A stretch of 15,591 nucleotides of DNA from Ruminococcaceae bacterium UBA6392 (GTDB taxonomy: Bacteria; Bacillota; Clostridia; Oscillospirales; Acutalibacteraceae). Every line of letters starts with the position of its first letter. The stretch's first letter is position 1. The notes under the pieces are model-generated. The model did not search any database, had not been told where the DNA came from, and worked only from the letters and a program-made list of their open reading frames with translations. A program made the translations under genes and the position numbers. This document shows, in pieces, positions 7,620-14,896 of the stretch. Location of the stretch: contig DJQG01000027.1 of assembly GCA_002438685.1 (NCBI GenBank), positions 5,503 through 21,093 on the forward strand, in the 5' to 3' direction.

Positions 7620-7636
7620 ATTAAAAGGAGAAAATT

Positions 7637-9112
7637 ATGGAGCGTATAGTTACCGAAAAAAGAAGCTTTGTCGATGAATACGGCAGAGAGCGTATATTCT
7701 ACGGTGTCAATATCGTGGATAAGCGCAAGGACAGCGAGGACAACAAGTTCGGCTTCAATATCGACGATAAGCTGCTCGACGAGATGACCGCACGCGGACT
7801 CAATCTTATCCGCCTGGGCACCACGTGGAGCATGATCGAACCTGAGCCCGGCAGCTACAACGACGAGTATCTCGACGATATGTACCGTATTTTCGATCTC
7901 TGCGCCGCTCACGGTGTCTATATACTCTTTGATATGCATCAGGATCTCTATTCTCCGCGCTGCTACGGAGACGGAGCGCCCGATTGGGCGACCATAACCG
8001 ACCAGTACGATCCCAAAGAGCCCAAGCTTGTCTGGGCGGCAGGATATTTTTGGGGTAAGGCGACTCAGCGCGCGTTCGATAATTTCTGGAACAACCGCGA
8101 ATATAACGGCAGGGGTCTTATCGATTATTTTGCCGCCATGTGGCAGCACGTCGCGGCTCGCTTTGCGGATCATCCCGCGCTCTTCGGCTTCGATATGCTC
8201 AACGAGCCTTTCCTCGGCTCGGACGGCGGCAAGCTCTTCAAGAAGCTCATCTCCACCGCTGTCGGCACTGTTATCGGCGACAAGCGCGTCAAGTGCTTCA
8301 AGCTCGTCGGCGATTTCCTCAACAAACAGAGACGCGACGAGGTCAAATACCTCGAGCAGATAACCGGCGATGTCCTCAAGGATGTCACGCGTAAGGCCGG
8401 ATACGAATATGTCAGAAAGTTCGATATCGAGAAGTATTCTCCGTTCATCAACAAAGTTTCAACCGCTATCCGCGAAGTTACCGACAAGGGTATACTCGTT
8501 ATGGAGAACTGCTATTGGTCGAACACCTGCATCCCGTGCTCGACTCCTGCGATAGAAGTCAACGGCGAGCGCGAGAAGAACTTCTGCTTCACTCCTCACG
8601 GCTATGATTTCATGGTCGATACTCCGCAGTATAAGTATGCGAGCAACGACAGAGCCAGAGCCATATTTGAGGAACACGTCAGAACTCAGGACAGACTCGA
8701 TGCACCCGTGCTCGTAGGCGAATGGGGCGGCTTCGGCGGCGAGGGCGAGGATTGGCTCCCGCATATCGAGTTCCTCGTCAACTTCTTCGAACAGCACAAG
8801 TGGGGCTTCACTTATTGGCACTATGTTGACGATATGTTCAACAGCCCGCTGATGAAAGTCCTCAGCCGTCCTTATCCCGTCGCTGTCAGCGGCAGACTCA
8901 TTTCATACGGCTTCGATCAGTCTACCCAGGAGTTCAACCTCAGCTACGAGGGCGACGGCGAGTGCGCCGCTCCGACGGAGATTTATATACATAAGCCCGC
9001 AAAGACCGTTGAGGGCTGCGAGTATGAGCTCGAATCTGTCGGCGAAAACGGCGCGGCAAAGCTTGTTGTCAAGCCCGTCTCCGGCACTGTCAATGTTAAA
9101 ATAACCTTTTAA
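7637..9112 (+). CDS. endoglycoceramidase-type GH5 glycoside hydrolase, cytoplasmic
   Basis: Protein of 491 residues, the size of known endoglycoceramidases. It opens with FYGVNIVDK, followed by NLIRLGTTWSMIEP, FDMHQDLYS and GDGAPDWA. Then come the acid/base in GFDMLNEP (E190), a helical insertion (about 195-280), MENCYWS, FTPHGYD and the nucleophile in VGEWGGF (E362). The C-terminal beta-sandwich begins at RPYPVAVSGRLISYGFD. FDMHQD, GAPDWA and RPYPxAVxG are hallmarks of the endoglycoceramidase/glycosylceramidase branch of GH5, which cuts between glycan and lipid or aryl aglycone. Unlike typical secreted endoglycoceramidases it has no signal peptide, so it should act on imported glycosides or on cytoplasmic or membrane-inner-leaflet substrates. 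The start is supported by AAAAGGAG at 7623-7630. The gene is monocistronic, between its own promoter and a bidirectional terminator. The exact aglycone is unknown. Confidence 0.82.
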   Translation: MERIVTEKRSFVDEYGRERIFYGVNIVDKRKDSEDNKFGFNIDDKLLDEMTARGLNLIRLGTTWSMIEPEPGSYNDEYLDDMYRIFDLCAAHGVYILFDMHQDLYSPRCYGDGAPDWATITDQYDPKEPKLVWAAGYFWGKATQRAFDNFWNNREYNGRGLIDYFAAMWQHVAARFADHPALFGFDMLNEPFLGSDGGKLFKKLISTAVGTVIGDKRVKCFKLVGDFLNKQRRDEVKYLEQITGDVLKDVTRKAGYEYVRKFDIEKYSPFINKVSTAIREVTDKGILVMENCYWSNTCIPCSTPAIEVNGEREKNFCFTPHGYDFMVDTPQYKYASNDRARAIFEEHVRTQDRLDAPVLVGEWGGFGGEGEDWLPHIEFLVNFFEQHKWGFTYWHYVDDMFNSPLMKVLSRPYPVAVSGRLISYGFDQSTQEFNLSYEGDGECAAPTEIYIHKPAKTVEGCEYELESVGENGAAKLVVKPVSGTVNVKITF

Positions 9113-9128
9113 AACGTGATATAACAAT

Positions 9129-9157
9129 AAAAGCTGTCGGTTTTCCCGGCAGCTTTT
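9129..9157. terminator. bidirectional rho-independent terminator
   Basis: AAAAGCTGTCGG (9129-9140) pairs with CCGGCAGCTTTT (9146-9157) around TTTTC, giving 12 pairs with one T-G wobble. Both strands end in U-rich tracts: CTTTTGTCG on plus and CTTTTATTGTTAT on minus. It serves the convergent GH5 gene and the pyrophosphatase gene. Confidence 0.85.
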
Positions 9158-9165
9158 GTCGTTAT

Positions 9166-9708
9166 TCAGTTCTGTTCGTCTCCGAACTTGTCCTCATATG
9201 CCTTGATGCACTTGCTGACTATATCTATCGCAACGTCGCGCCCGCAGAGCTCTTTGACTATCGTCTCCTTGCCCTCGAGCATTTTATATACGCTGAAGAA
9301 GTGCATTATCTCGTCGAGAATGTGTCTCGGCAGGCTGTTGACATCTCTGTATGCGTTGTAGTTCGGGTCGCGGTCGGGGATGGCGATTATCTTCTCGTCG
9401 ATAGACTGGCTGTCGATCATCTTGATAACGCCTATCGGATAGCATTTTACGAGCGTCATCGGCAGTATCGCCTCGCTGCACAGCACGAGAACATCGAGCG
9501 GGTCGTTGTCGTCGGCATATGTGCGGGGGATGAAGCCGTAGTTGGCGGGGTAGTGGGTCGAGGTATAGAGAACGCGGTCAAGCTTGAGCATGCCGGTCTC
9601 CTTGTCCATCTCGTATTTGTTCTTGCCGCCCTTGGATATCTCAATGCAGGCGACAAAGTCGTCGCTCTTTATTCTCTCCGGAGCTATGTCGTGCCATATG
9701 TTCATCAT
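9166..9708 (-). CDS. ppa: inorganic pyrophosphatase, soluble family I
   Basis: Protein of 180 residues, typical of bacterial family I enzymes. It hydrolyses pyrophosphate to two phosphates in the cytoplasm and so pulls biosynthetic reactions forward. EISKGGKNKYEMDKETG (23-39), DRVLYTSTHYPANYGF (44-59) and the metal-binding signature DNDPLD (D67, D69, D72) are intact, as is IPDRDP with further Mg-binding aspartates. The ATG at 9708 is followed directly by a second ATG. The first was kept because AGGAGG (9723-9718) lies 9 bases before it. Own promoter; shares a terminator with the convergent GH5 gene. Confidence 0.95.
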   Translation of the reverse strand: MMNIWHDIAPERIKSDDFVACIEISKGGKNKYEMDKETGMLKLDRVLYTSTHYPANYGFIPRTYADDNDPLDVLVLCSEAILPMTLVKCYPIGVIKMIDSQSIDEKIIAIPDRDPNYNAYRDVNSLPRHILDEIMHFFSVYKMLEGKETIVKELCGRDVAIDIVSKCIKAYEDKFGDEQN

Positions 9709-9736
9709 GGTTCTTTTCCTCCTGTCCTTTCTTTTT

Positions 9737-9765
9737 ATTATATATCCTGCGCGGCTTCAAATCAA
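9737..9765 (-). promoter_or_regulatory. sigma-A promoter of ppa
   Basis: On the minus strand TTGATT (9765-9760) and a perfect TATAAT (9742-9737) are separated by exactly 17 bases. The leader is about 20 bases and includes AGGAGG. Confidence 0.65.
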
Positions 9766-9802
9766 TATTATAATGATAATTTGCCTCGCTTTTGAATCCG
9801 TC

Positions 9803-9831
9803 TTGAAAAAAGCGGAGCGATATAATATAAT
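9803..9831 (+). promoter_or_regulatory. sigma-A promoter of the SulP-like gene
   Basis: TTGAAA (9803-9808) and TATAAT (9826-9831) are 17 bases apart. A second, overlapping TATAAT lies at 9821-9826 but has no matching -35. The predicted start near 9838 falls only about 8 bases before the GTG at 9846, so the leader would be very short and would include little of the GGAGG at 9835-9839. Confidence 0.5.
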
Positions 9832-9845
9832 ATCGGAGGAACGGA

Positions 9846-11096
9846 GTGAGGTTTTTGAAAAAAAGCGGAAAATATGATTTGCAGAAACTGAAAAAGGATG
9901 CCCTCGGCTCGCTGACCGCAGTCGGCTGGATATTCCCGCTCGCGCTCGCCTTCGGCAGCAATTCGCCGTTCGGCGCGGCGGCGGGACTTGTCGGCGCAAT
10001 AGCGGCGTGCATTATAGGCTCGGGCAGCCCGAACAGGATCCCGACGCCTCATGTCGAGGTGTTCGCGATACTTATCTATGCGGCGAATACGATCGGCGTC
10101 CCCGGCGCGATGCTCTCCTGCATTATTGCGGGTATGCTCCTGCTCTTTGTCGCAACTATTCAGTTCAATAAATCTTTCTTCAAGATACCTCCCGCGGCTC
10201 TCGGCGCGGTAACTTTTATTGTCGCCGCCGTGCTGTGCATAATTCAGGTCAATTACTATTTCGGCATAGGCGTCCCGGCGGGCTCCGCTTTTGATACCCT
10301 TGTCGCTTATCGCTCATACGGCTTTCACTCCAATTGGCGCGGCGTGCTCTACGGCACGATAACCCTCGTCGTAATGATAACCTATCCGATAAAGTTCAAA
10401 AAACTCAGCCGCAAAGTGCCCGCACCCGCCGTCGCACTTGTGCTGACTACCGTGCTCAACCTCTTCCTCAATCCCGTCGCGGAGCGCACCGCCATAGACG
10501 AGGTCGGCAGTTTTGCTTCTACGCCGAGCTTCCTGCTTGTCGGCGATATCAGCATTTTTGATGTCACTCCCGAGAAGCTTCTCCCGTCGTTTATATATGC
10601 GTGGGCGCTTGTGGTCGTCCTTGTCGCCGATACGCTGATGAAAGAAAATCAGCTCTCGGTCGTCCGCAGCTCGCTCGCGTTTAAGGGCTTAAGATCGATA
10701 ATCTGCCCGGTGTGCGACGGAATGACGGTCGGCGATGAAAGCTCCGAGGGCGAGACCCGAATGACCGGAATCTTTGCCGCTGTTATTATGATTGTGTTCT
10801 CGATTCTTGCCCATCCCGTGATAATGCGTGTGCCGACTGCGACTCTCGCCGTTATAATCATCTGTACTGCGTGGAAGAAAGTCCGCTTCAAAGTTATCAA
10901 AACAGCGTTCAAGAGCAGCAAAAAGGTGTTTGCCATATTGCTCTTCGCCGCAATGGTCGTGGTTGGTATCTTCTGGGATATGGTCGTCGTTATCGATATA
11001 GTCTCAATAGGCGCGCTCATCTATTGCTTCGACCGCCGCCGCAAGGTCAGAAAGAAAGCCGAACGCCTTGCAGATATGCGCGAAAAGTCTGAATAA
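9846..11096 (+). CDS. SulP (SLC26)-like anion permease lacking a STAS domain
   Basis: Protein of 416 residues with about 10-12 hydrophobic segments. The opening DALGSLTAVGWIFPLALAFG fits the SulP transmembrane-1 region (DxxAGLTVAxxxxPxAxAFG). The later stretch ADTLMKENQLSVV, CPVCDGM, VPTATLAVIIICTAWKKVRF and FWDMVVVIDIVSIGAL parallels the second SulP repeat. The family carries sulfate, bicarbonate or other anions; the substrate here is unknown. Two points are odd. The chain ends with a basic tail (CFDRRRKVRKKAERLADMR) instead of the usual cytoplasmic STAS domain, and the conserved SGPT-like motif of transmembrane 3 reads IPTPHVEVF. The GTG start at 9846 has GGAGG (9835-9839) 6 bases upstream. 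TTG at 9855 (with GGAG 9843-9846) is an alternative that fits the mapped promoter better. It is monocistronic, divergent from ppa and convergent with phoR. Confidence 0.65.
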   Translation: MRFLKKSGKYDLQKLKKDALGSLTAVGWIFPLALAFGSNSPFGAAAGLVGAIAACIIGSGSPNRIPTPHVEVFAILIYAANTIGVPGAMLSCIIAGMLLLFVATIQFNKSFFKIPPAALGAVTFIVAAVLCIIQVNYYFGIGVPAGSAFDTLVAYRSYGFHSNWRGVLYGTITLVVMITYPIKFKKLSRKVPAPAVALVLTTVLNLFLNPVAERTAIDEVGSFASTPSFLLVGDISIFDVTPEKLLPSFIYAWALVVVLVADTLMKENQLSVVRSSLAFKGLRSIICPVCDGMTVGDESSEGETRMTGIFAAVIMIVFSILAHPVIMRVPTATLAVIIICTAWKKVRFKVIKTAFKSSKKVFAILLFAAMVVVGIFWDMVVVIDIVSIGALIYCFDRRRKVRKKAERLADMREKSE

Positions 11097-11108
11097 AATA
11101 ATAAAATT

Positions 11109-11145
11109 AAAGCATCCGTGATTTTTTTCATCGCGGATGCTTTTT
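11109..11145. terminator. bidirectional rho-independent terminator
   Basis: AAAGCATCCGTGAT (11109-11122) pairs with ATCGCGGATGCTTT (11130-11143), with one T-G wobble and a loop of seven bases. It is followed by TTTTT on plus and by TTTAATTTTATTATTTTATT on minus. It ends both the SulP-like gene and the phosphate operon. Confidence 0.88.
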
Positions 11146-11146
11146 C

Positions 11147-12805
11147 CTATTCACTCAGCGGCAGTGTAACCGTTATGCGCGTGCCCTTGTTCTCCTCGCT
11201 CTCTATAGAGACCGTGCCGCCGTGATACTGCACTGCGTGCTTGACTATCGACAGTCCGAGACCCGTGCCGCCGGTCGCCTTTGAATGGCTCTTGTCAACC
11301 CGGTAAAACCGCTCGAAAATCCTTGCCTGATGCTTCGGCGCTATGCCTATTCCCGTGTCCGAAACAGTGAGCTTCGCCGCGCCGCCGACACTATCTATAT
11401 TTATGTCAACCTGTCCGCCCTCGCGGTTATATTTTATCGCGTTGTCGCAGAGGTTGTATATCACTTCGTAGAGCAGTCTGGGAACGCCGAAAACATATGC
11501 TTCGTTTCCGCCGACAGTAAGCGTTACGTCTTTCTTCTTTGCCGCGTCTCCGAGGTCTTCTGTAATCTCCTGTGACAGCGAGAGAAGTCCTATTTTTTCG
11601 TGCGGCATCTCGTCGCCCTCGTCGAGCTGTGAGAGTCTGATTATATCATTTATAAGATTGACGAGCCTCTGCGCCTCCGAGCGTATGTGCCCGACAAATC
11701 GCGGCATATCCTCGTCCCTGACCATTCCGTTTTCGATAAGCTCCGCGCTCCCGATTATGCCTTGGAGAGGGGTTTTCAGCTCGTGCGAGACGTTCGCTGT
11801 GAACTCGCGCCGCATCTTTTCGGCGTTCTGCTGTTCCGTCATGTCGAAGAACAAAACAACTGATCCGCGCGCCGAGCCGCCAGACTCAATTCGGCTGATG
11901 TCGAATTGATATATTCTACCGCTGTATTTTGTGCGCGTCTCGCTGTGTCCGCTCTCTTCGGCGCGCTTTATCGCGGCGGATATCTCGCAGCTGCGGTCTA
12001 TCGAAACAAAATCCTTGCCGATGCATTCTTCGTCCGCTTCAAACAGTCTGCACGCGGCGGGGTTTATGCTCAGTATCTTTCCGTCGTTGTCGAGGAGCAC
12101 AAGCCCCTCTTTCATGTTGTCCGTTATCTGCGTGAACTCGTCCGTCTTTTTCTGCAGAGCTTTTATTTGTTCTTTTATCTGCTCGTGCTGGCGGTTTATC
12201 CTGCTGAGCAGGGGAGCGATTTCGTCATACGTTTTGTTTTCGAGCGGGTGCTCGAGGTCGAGCGAGTTGAGCGGCTCAACTATCTTTTTTGAAAGCCGCG
12301 CCGCAATGACCGCCGAGATTATCAGCGCGGCGACCATAACTATAAGTATCGGCTGCATCGCCTCAAAGACGAGCACGCCTATAGTCTCGCGGCTCGATGA
12401 AATCCTGAGAACATTGCCGTCGGCGAGCTTCTTTGCAATGTATGTCGTCTTTTTGAGCAGGGTGGAGGAGTAGCGCGTGCTGTGACCCTCGCCCGTTTCA
12501 AGAGCTTCCTTTATCTCTTCTCTGTCCGCGTGGTTTGCGAGCGTATCGGCATCCTCGCATGTGTCGTATATCACCTTGCCGTCCGCGCTTATCAGCGAAA
12601 GACGGAATCTGTCGGTTTTTATGGATTCGAGATATCCGCTTCCACTCATATCTACCGCCGCGGCGGCGAGATTGAGCTCGTCTCTCATCTGATTTTCAAA
12701 TTCGTTGCTGTAGTATTCGTACAGGCACCCTGTGATTATAGCGAGCGACGCTAAGAGCACGCAGAACGCCGCGAAGAAAATCGATCTGAAAATCCGCTTT
12801 GTCAT
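11147..12805 (-). CDS. phoR: phosphate-sensing two-component histidine kinase PhoR
   Basis: Protein of 552 residues. Domains in order: transmembrane helix 1 (about 8-29), an extracytoplasmic sensor loop (30-145), transmembrane helix 2 (about 151-169), a linker, a PAS domain (about 223-322), HisKA with the phospho-accepting H341 in ANVSHELKTPLQ, and a HATPase domain with N box (N455 in CDNAIKYN), DTGIG (483-487) and GTGLGL (513-518). This is the PhoR layout of Gram-positive bacteria. It phosphorylates the response regulator encoded just upstream when phosphate is scarce, probably under control of the Pst complex and PhoU. Its ATG overlaps the phoB stop by 4 bases (ATGA), so the two are translationally coupled. 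It is the last gene of the operon. The name rests on the pst-phoU neighbours as well as on domains. Confidence 0.9.
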   Translation of the reverse strand: MTKRIFRSIFFAAFCVLLASLAIITGCLYEYYSNEFENQMRDELNLAAAAVDMSGSGYLESIKTDRFRLSLISADGKVIYDTCEDADTLANHADREEIKEALETGEGHSTRYSSTLLKKTTYIAKKLADGNVLRISSSRETIGVLVFEAMQPILIVMVAALIISAVIAARLSKKIVEPLNSLDLEHPLENKTYDEIAPLLSRINRQHEQIKEQIKALQKKTDEFTQITDNMKEGLVLLDNDGKILSINPAACRLFEADEECIGKDFVSIDRSCEISAAIKRAEESGHSETRTKYSGRIYQFDISRIESGGSARGSVVLFFDMTEQQNAEKMRREFTANVSHELKTPLQGIIGSAELIENGMVRDEDMPRFVGHIRSEAQRLVNLINDIIRLSQLDEGDEMPHEKIGLLSLSQEITEDLGDAAKKKDVTLTVGGNEAYVFGVPRLLYEVIYNLCDNAIKYNREGGQVDINIDSVGGAAKLTVSDTGIGIAPKHQARIFERFYRVDKSHSKATGGTGLGLSIVKHAVQYHGGTVSIESEENKGTRITVTLPLSE

Positions 12806-13476
12806 TTGCCGGCCTCCAGACGGTAGCCGACTCCGCGAACCGTCTTTATCATCTCACCGAATCTGCCGAGCTTCTGGCGCAGCGTGCGTATGTGCATATC
12901 AACCGTGCGTGTCTCGCCGCAGTAGTCGGTGCCCCACACGTCCGCCATGAGCTGGTCGCGTGAAAACGCCGTGCCGGGATGCGAGAGGAACAGGCGCAGC
13001 AGCTCGAATTCCTTGTATGTCAGCGCGACGCTTTCGCCATCCGCCGTGACGGTGCGGCTCTCTTCATCGAGGACAAGTCCGCCGCAGCGAAGCTGGGATA
13101 CGCTCTTCGTGCCGCAGCGGCGCAGCACCGCCTTGACACACGAGACAAGCTCCATCACGCCGAACGGCTTCGTCAGGTAGTAGTCGGCGCCGAGGTCGAG
13201 TCCGGTTATCTTGTCGTATTCGGTGTCCTTTGCTGTCGCCATAACAACGGGAATGTCGCACAGCTCCGAAGACGCTTTCATTCTGCGCAGAAGATCGATG
13301 CCGCTGATGCCGGGCAGCATAACATCGATAACCGCAAGCTCCGGCTTCTCGCCGCCGTTCAAAGCCTCCCAGAACGAAGTTCCGTCCTCGAAGCCCCTGG
13401 CTTCTATTCCTGTCGATTGCAGTGCATAAACCTCAATGTCGCGGATGCTCGCGTCGTCCTCAACGCACCAGATCAT
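12802..13476 (-). CDS. phoB: phosphate response regulator PhoB/PhoP (OmpR/PhoB family)
   Basis: Protein of 224 residues. The receiver domain has acidic residues E6, D7 and D8, the phospho-acceptor D51 (VIDVMLPG), T81 and K103 (TKPFG). The C-terminal winged helix (about 128-222) contains LTYKEFELLRLFL and the recognition-helix part TRTVDMHIRTLRQKLG, ending in the beta hairpin TVRGVGYRLE. It binds pho boxes to activate the phosphate-starvation genes, including this operon. AGGAGG lies 8 bases upstream of the ATG. The gap to phoU is 3 bases, and phoR overlaps by 4. In Bacillus the same protein is called PhoP. Confidence 0.92.
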   Translation of the reverse strand: MIWCVEDDASIRDIEVYALQSTGIEARGFEDGTSFWEALNGGEKPELAVIDVMLPGISGIDLLRRMKASSELCDIPVVMATAKDTEYDKITGLDLGADYYLTKPFGVMELVSCVKAVLRRCGTKSVSQLRCGGLVLDEESRTVTADGESVALTYKEFELLRLFLSHPGTAFSRDQLMADVWGTDYCGETRTVDMHIRTLRQKLGRFGEMIKTVRGVGYRLEAGK

Positions 13477-13479
13477 AAG

Positions 13480-14124
13480 TTAATCCTCCTTGTGCTCTCC
13501 CGTTACCGAAAATATGACCCATTCGGCAAGGTTGGTCGCGTGGTCGCCTATGCGTTCAAAGTATTTGGCTATCATAAGAAGGTCGAGTATGTATTCGCCG
13601 TCCGACGGGTCGTTGGCTATCCTTGAGATAAGCTTTTTCTTGACCTCGTCGAAATATGTGTCCACTGTGTCGTCCTGACTTATGACATCCTGCGCTAATA
13701 TTGTATCACATTTTACGTATGCATCAATACTTTGTGTTACCATTTTTATAACGGAATGCGCCATATTTACAAGAAGTCCTCCGCTTTCGTCGCCGCGTCC
13801 GCCGAGAAAGGTGATTATTTCCGCTATGTCCTCTGCCTGGTCACCGATGCGTTCCATGTCGGTTATCATTTTGAGCGCGGCGGATATCTGGCGCAGATCG
13901 CGCGCAACGGGCTGTTGCTGGAGAAGCAGCTTTAAGCACAGCGACTCTATCGTTCTCTCTTTTTCGTCTATCTCGCTGTCAAAAGGGGAAACTTTGGAAG
14001 CGGCGGCGGAGTCTCCGCTTTCCAGAGCGTCTGCGGCGAGAGAGATAACCTTTTCGCACAGCGCGCCCATCTCTATCATTTCTCTGTTGAGCAGCGCAAG
14101 CTGTTCGTCAAATCTGCTTCTCAT
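13480..14124 (-). CDS. phoU: phosphate-specific transport system regulator PhoU
   Basis: Protein of 214 residues made of two PhoU helical repeats. Each carries the metal-binding pattern: KMITDMERIGDQAEDIAE in the first and MIAKYFERIGDHATNLAE in the second. PhoU links the state of the Pst transporter to the PhoR kinase and keeps the regulon off when phosphate is plentiful. The ATG at 14124 was chosen although the frame is open further upstream to 14202. That extension lies wholly inside pstB, whereas GGGAGG sits 9 bases before this ATG, and [13 protein letters not shown] is the usual PhoU opening. Its ATG overlaps the pstB stop by one base (TAATG). Confidence 0.93.
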   Translation of the reverse strand: MRSRFDEQLALLNREMIEMGALCEKVISLAADALESGDSAAASKVSPFDSEIDEKERTIESLCLKLLLQQQPVARDLRQISAALKMITDMERIGDQAEDIAEIITFLGGRGDESGGLLVNMAHSVIKMVTQSIDAYVKCDTILAQDVISQDDTVDTYFDEVKKKLISRIANDPSDGEYILDLLMIAKYFERIGDHATNLAEWVIFSVTGEHKED

Positions 14125-14885
14125 TATCCAAACCTCCCGGTTATATAGTCTTCTGTGCGCTTGTCCTTCGGCTGAGAGAATATTTCGTTCGTGGCTCCGC
14201 ACTCTATCAGCTCGCCGAGCAGGAAAAACGCAGTGTTATCCGATATTCTGACTGCCTGCTGCATGTTGTGGGTCACTATGATTATGGTGTATTTTTCCTT
14301 GAGATTTATGGCTAGCTCCTCTATTTTGGAGGTCGATATCGGGTCAAGAGCGCTCGTGGGCTCGTCCATGAGCAGTACCTCCGGCTCGACCGCGAGCGCA
14401 CGAGCAATGCACAGCCGCTGCTGCTGACCGCCGGAAAGCCCGAGAGCATTCTTTTTGAGACGGTCTTTTACCTCGTCCCATATCGCCGCTCCGCGCAGGG
14501 ACTGCTCAACTATCTCGTCAAGCTTCGCTTTTGATCTTATTCCGTGCGTGCGCGGTCCGTAGGCAACATTGTCGTATATGCTCATGGGAAACGGGTTCGG
14601 CTTTTGAAAAACCATGCCGATCTGCCGCCGAAGCTCGCTGACATCGACAGACTGCGAAAAGATATCTTCTCCGTTGTATCTGACATCTCCGGTTATTTTT
14701 ACTCCCGAAATAAGATCGTTCATTCTGTCAAGTGTTTTTAAAAATGTGGACTTTCCGCAGCCCGAGGGACCGATGAGTGCTGTTATGCTGTTTCTTTCAA
14801 TCTCTATATTTATATCTTTGAGCGCCTGATGCTCGCCGTACCAGAGATTTAAATTGCCGACGGAAATTATACTGTTGTCTTTCAT
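14124..14885 (-). CDS. pstB: phosphate ABC transporter ATP-binding protein PstB
   Basis: Protein of 253 residues, full length for PstB. Walker A is GPSGCGKST (39-47). The Q-loop region is [11 protein letters not shown] (92-102), a PstB hallmark. The signature is LSGGQ (150-154) and Walker B with the catalytic Glu is VLLMDEP (E175). The switch His is in VTHNMQQA. PstB hydrolyses ATP at the inner membrane face to drive high-affinity phosphate uptake through PstCA. AAAGGAG precedes the ATG by 6 bases. Spacing to pstA is 11 bases; it overlaps phoU by 1. Confidence 0.97.
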   Translation of the reverse strand: MKDNSIISVGNLNLWYGEHQALKDINIEIERNSITALIGPSGCGKSTFLKTLDRMNDLISGVKITGDVRYNGEDIFSQSVDVSELRRQIGMVFQKPNPFPMSIYDNVAYGPRTHGIRSKAKLDEIVEQSLRGAAIWDEVKDRLKKNALGLSGGQQQRLCIARALAVEPEVLLMDEPTSALDPISTSKIEELAINLKEKYTIIIVTHNMQQAVRISDNTAFFLLGELIECGATNEIFSQPKDKRTEDYITGRFG

Positions 14886-14896
14886 ATCTTTCTCCT

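Noticed and set aside
7523..8173. 216-codon open frame on the minus strand
   Set aside because: It overlaps both the divergent promoter region and the start of the endoglycoceramidase-like gene on the opposite strand. No domain or ribosome site was seen.
12979..13626. 215-codon open frame on the plus strand
   Set aside because: Antisense to phoB and phoU, which have intact motifs; low-complexity Arg/Ala-rich translation.
14125..14202. Longer PhoU N-terminus starting inside pstB
   Set aside because: The extension lies fully within the pstB coding region and has no ribosome site. The internal ATG at 14124 has GGGAGG and matches the normal PhoU N-terminus.
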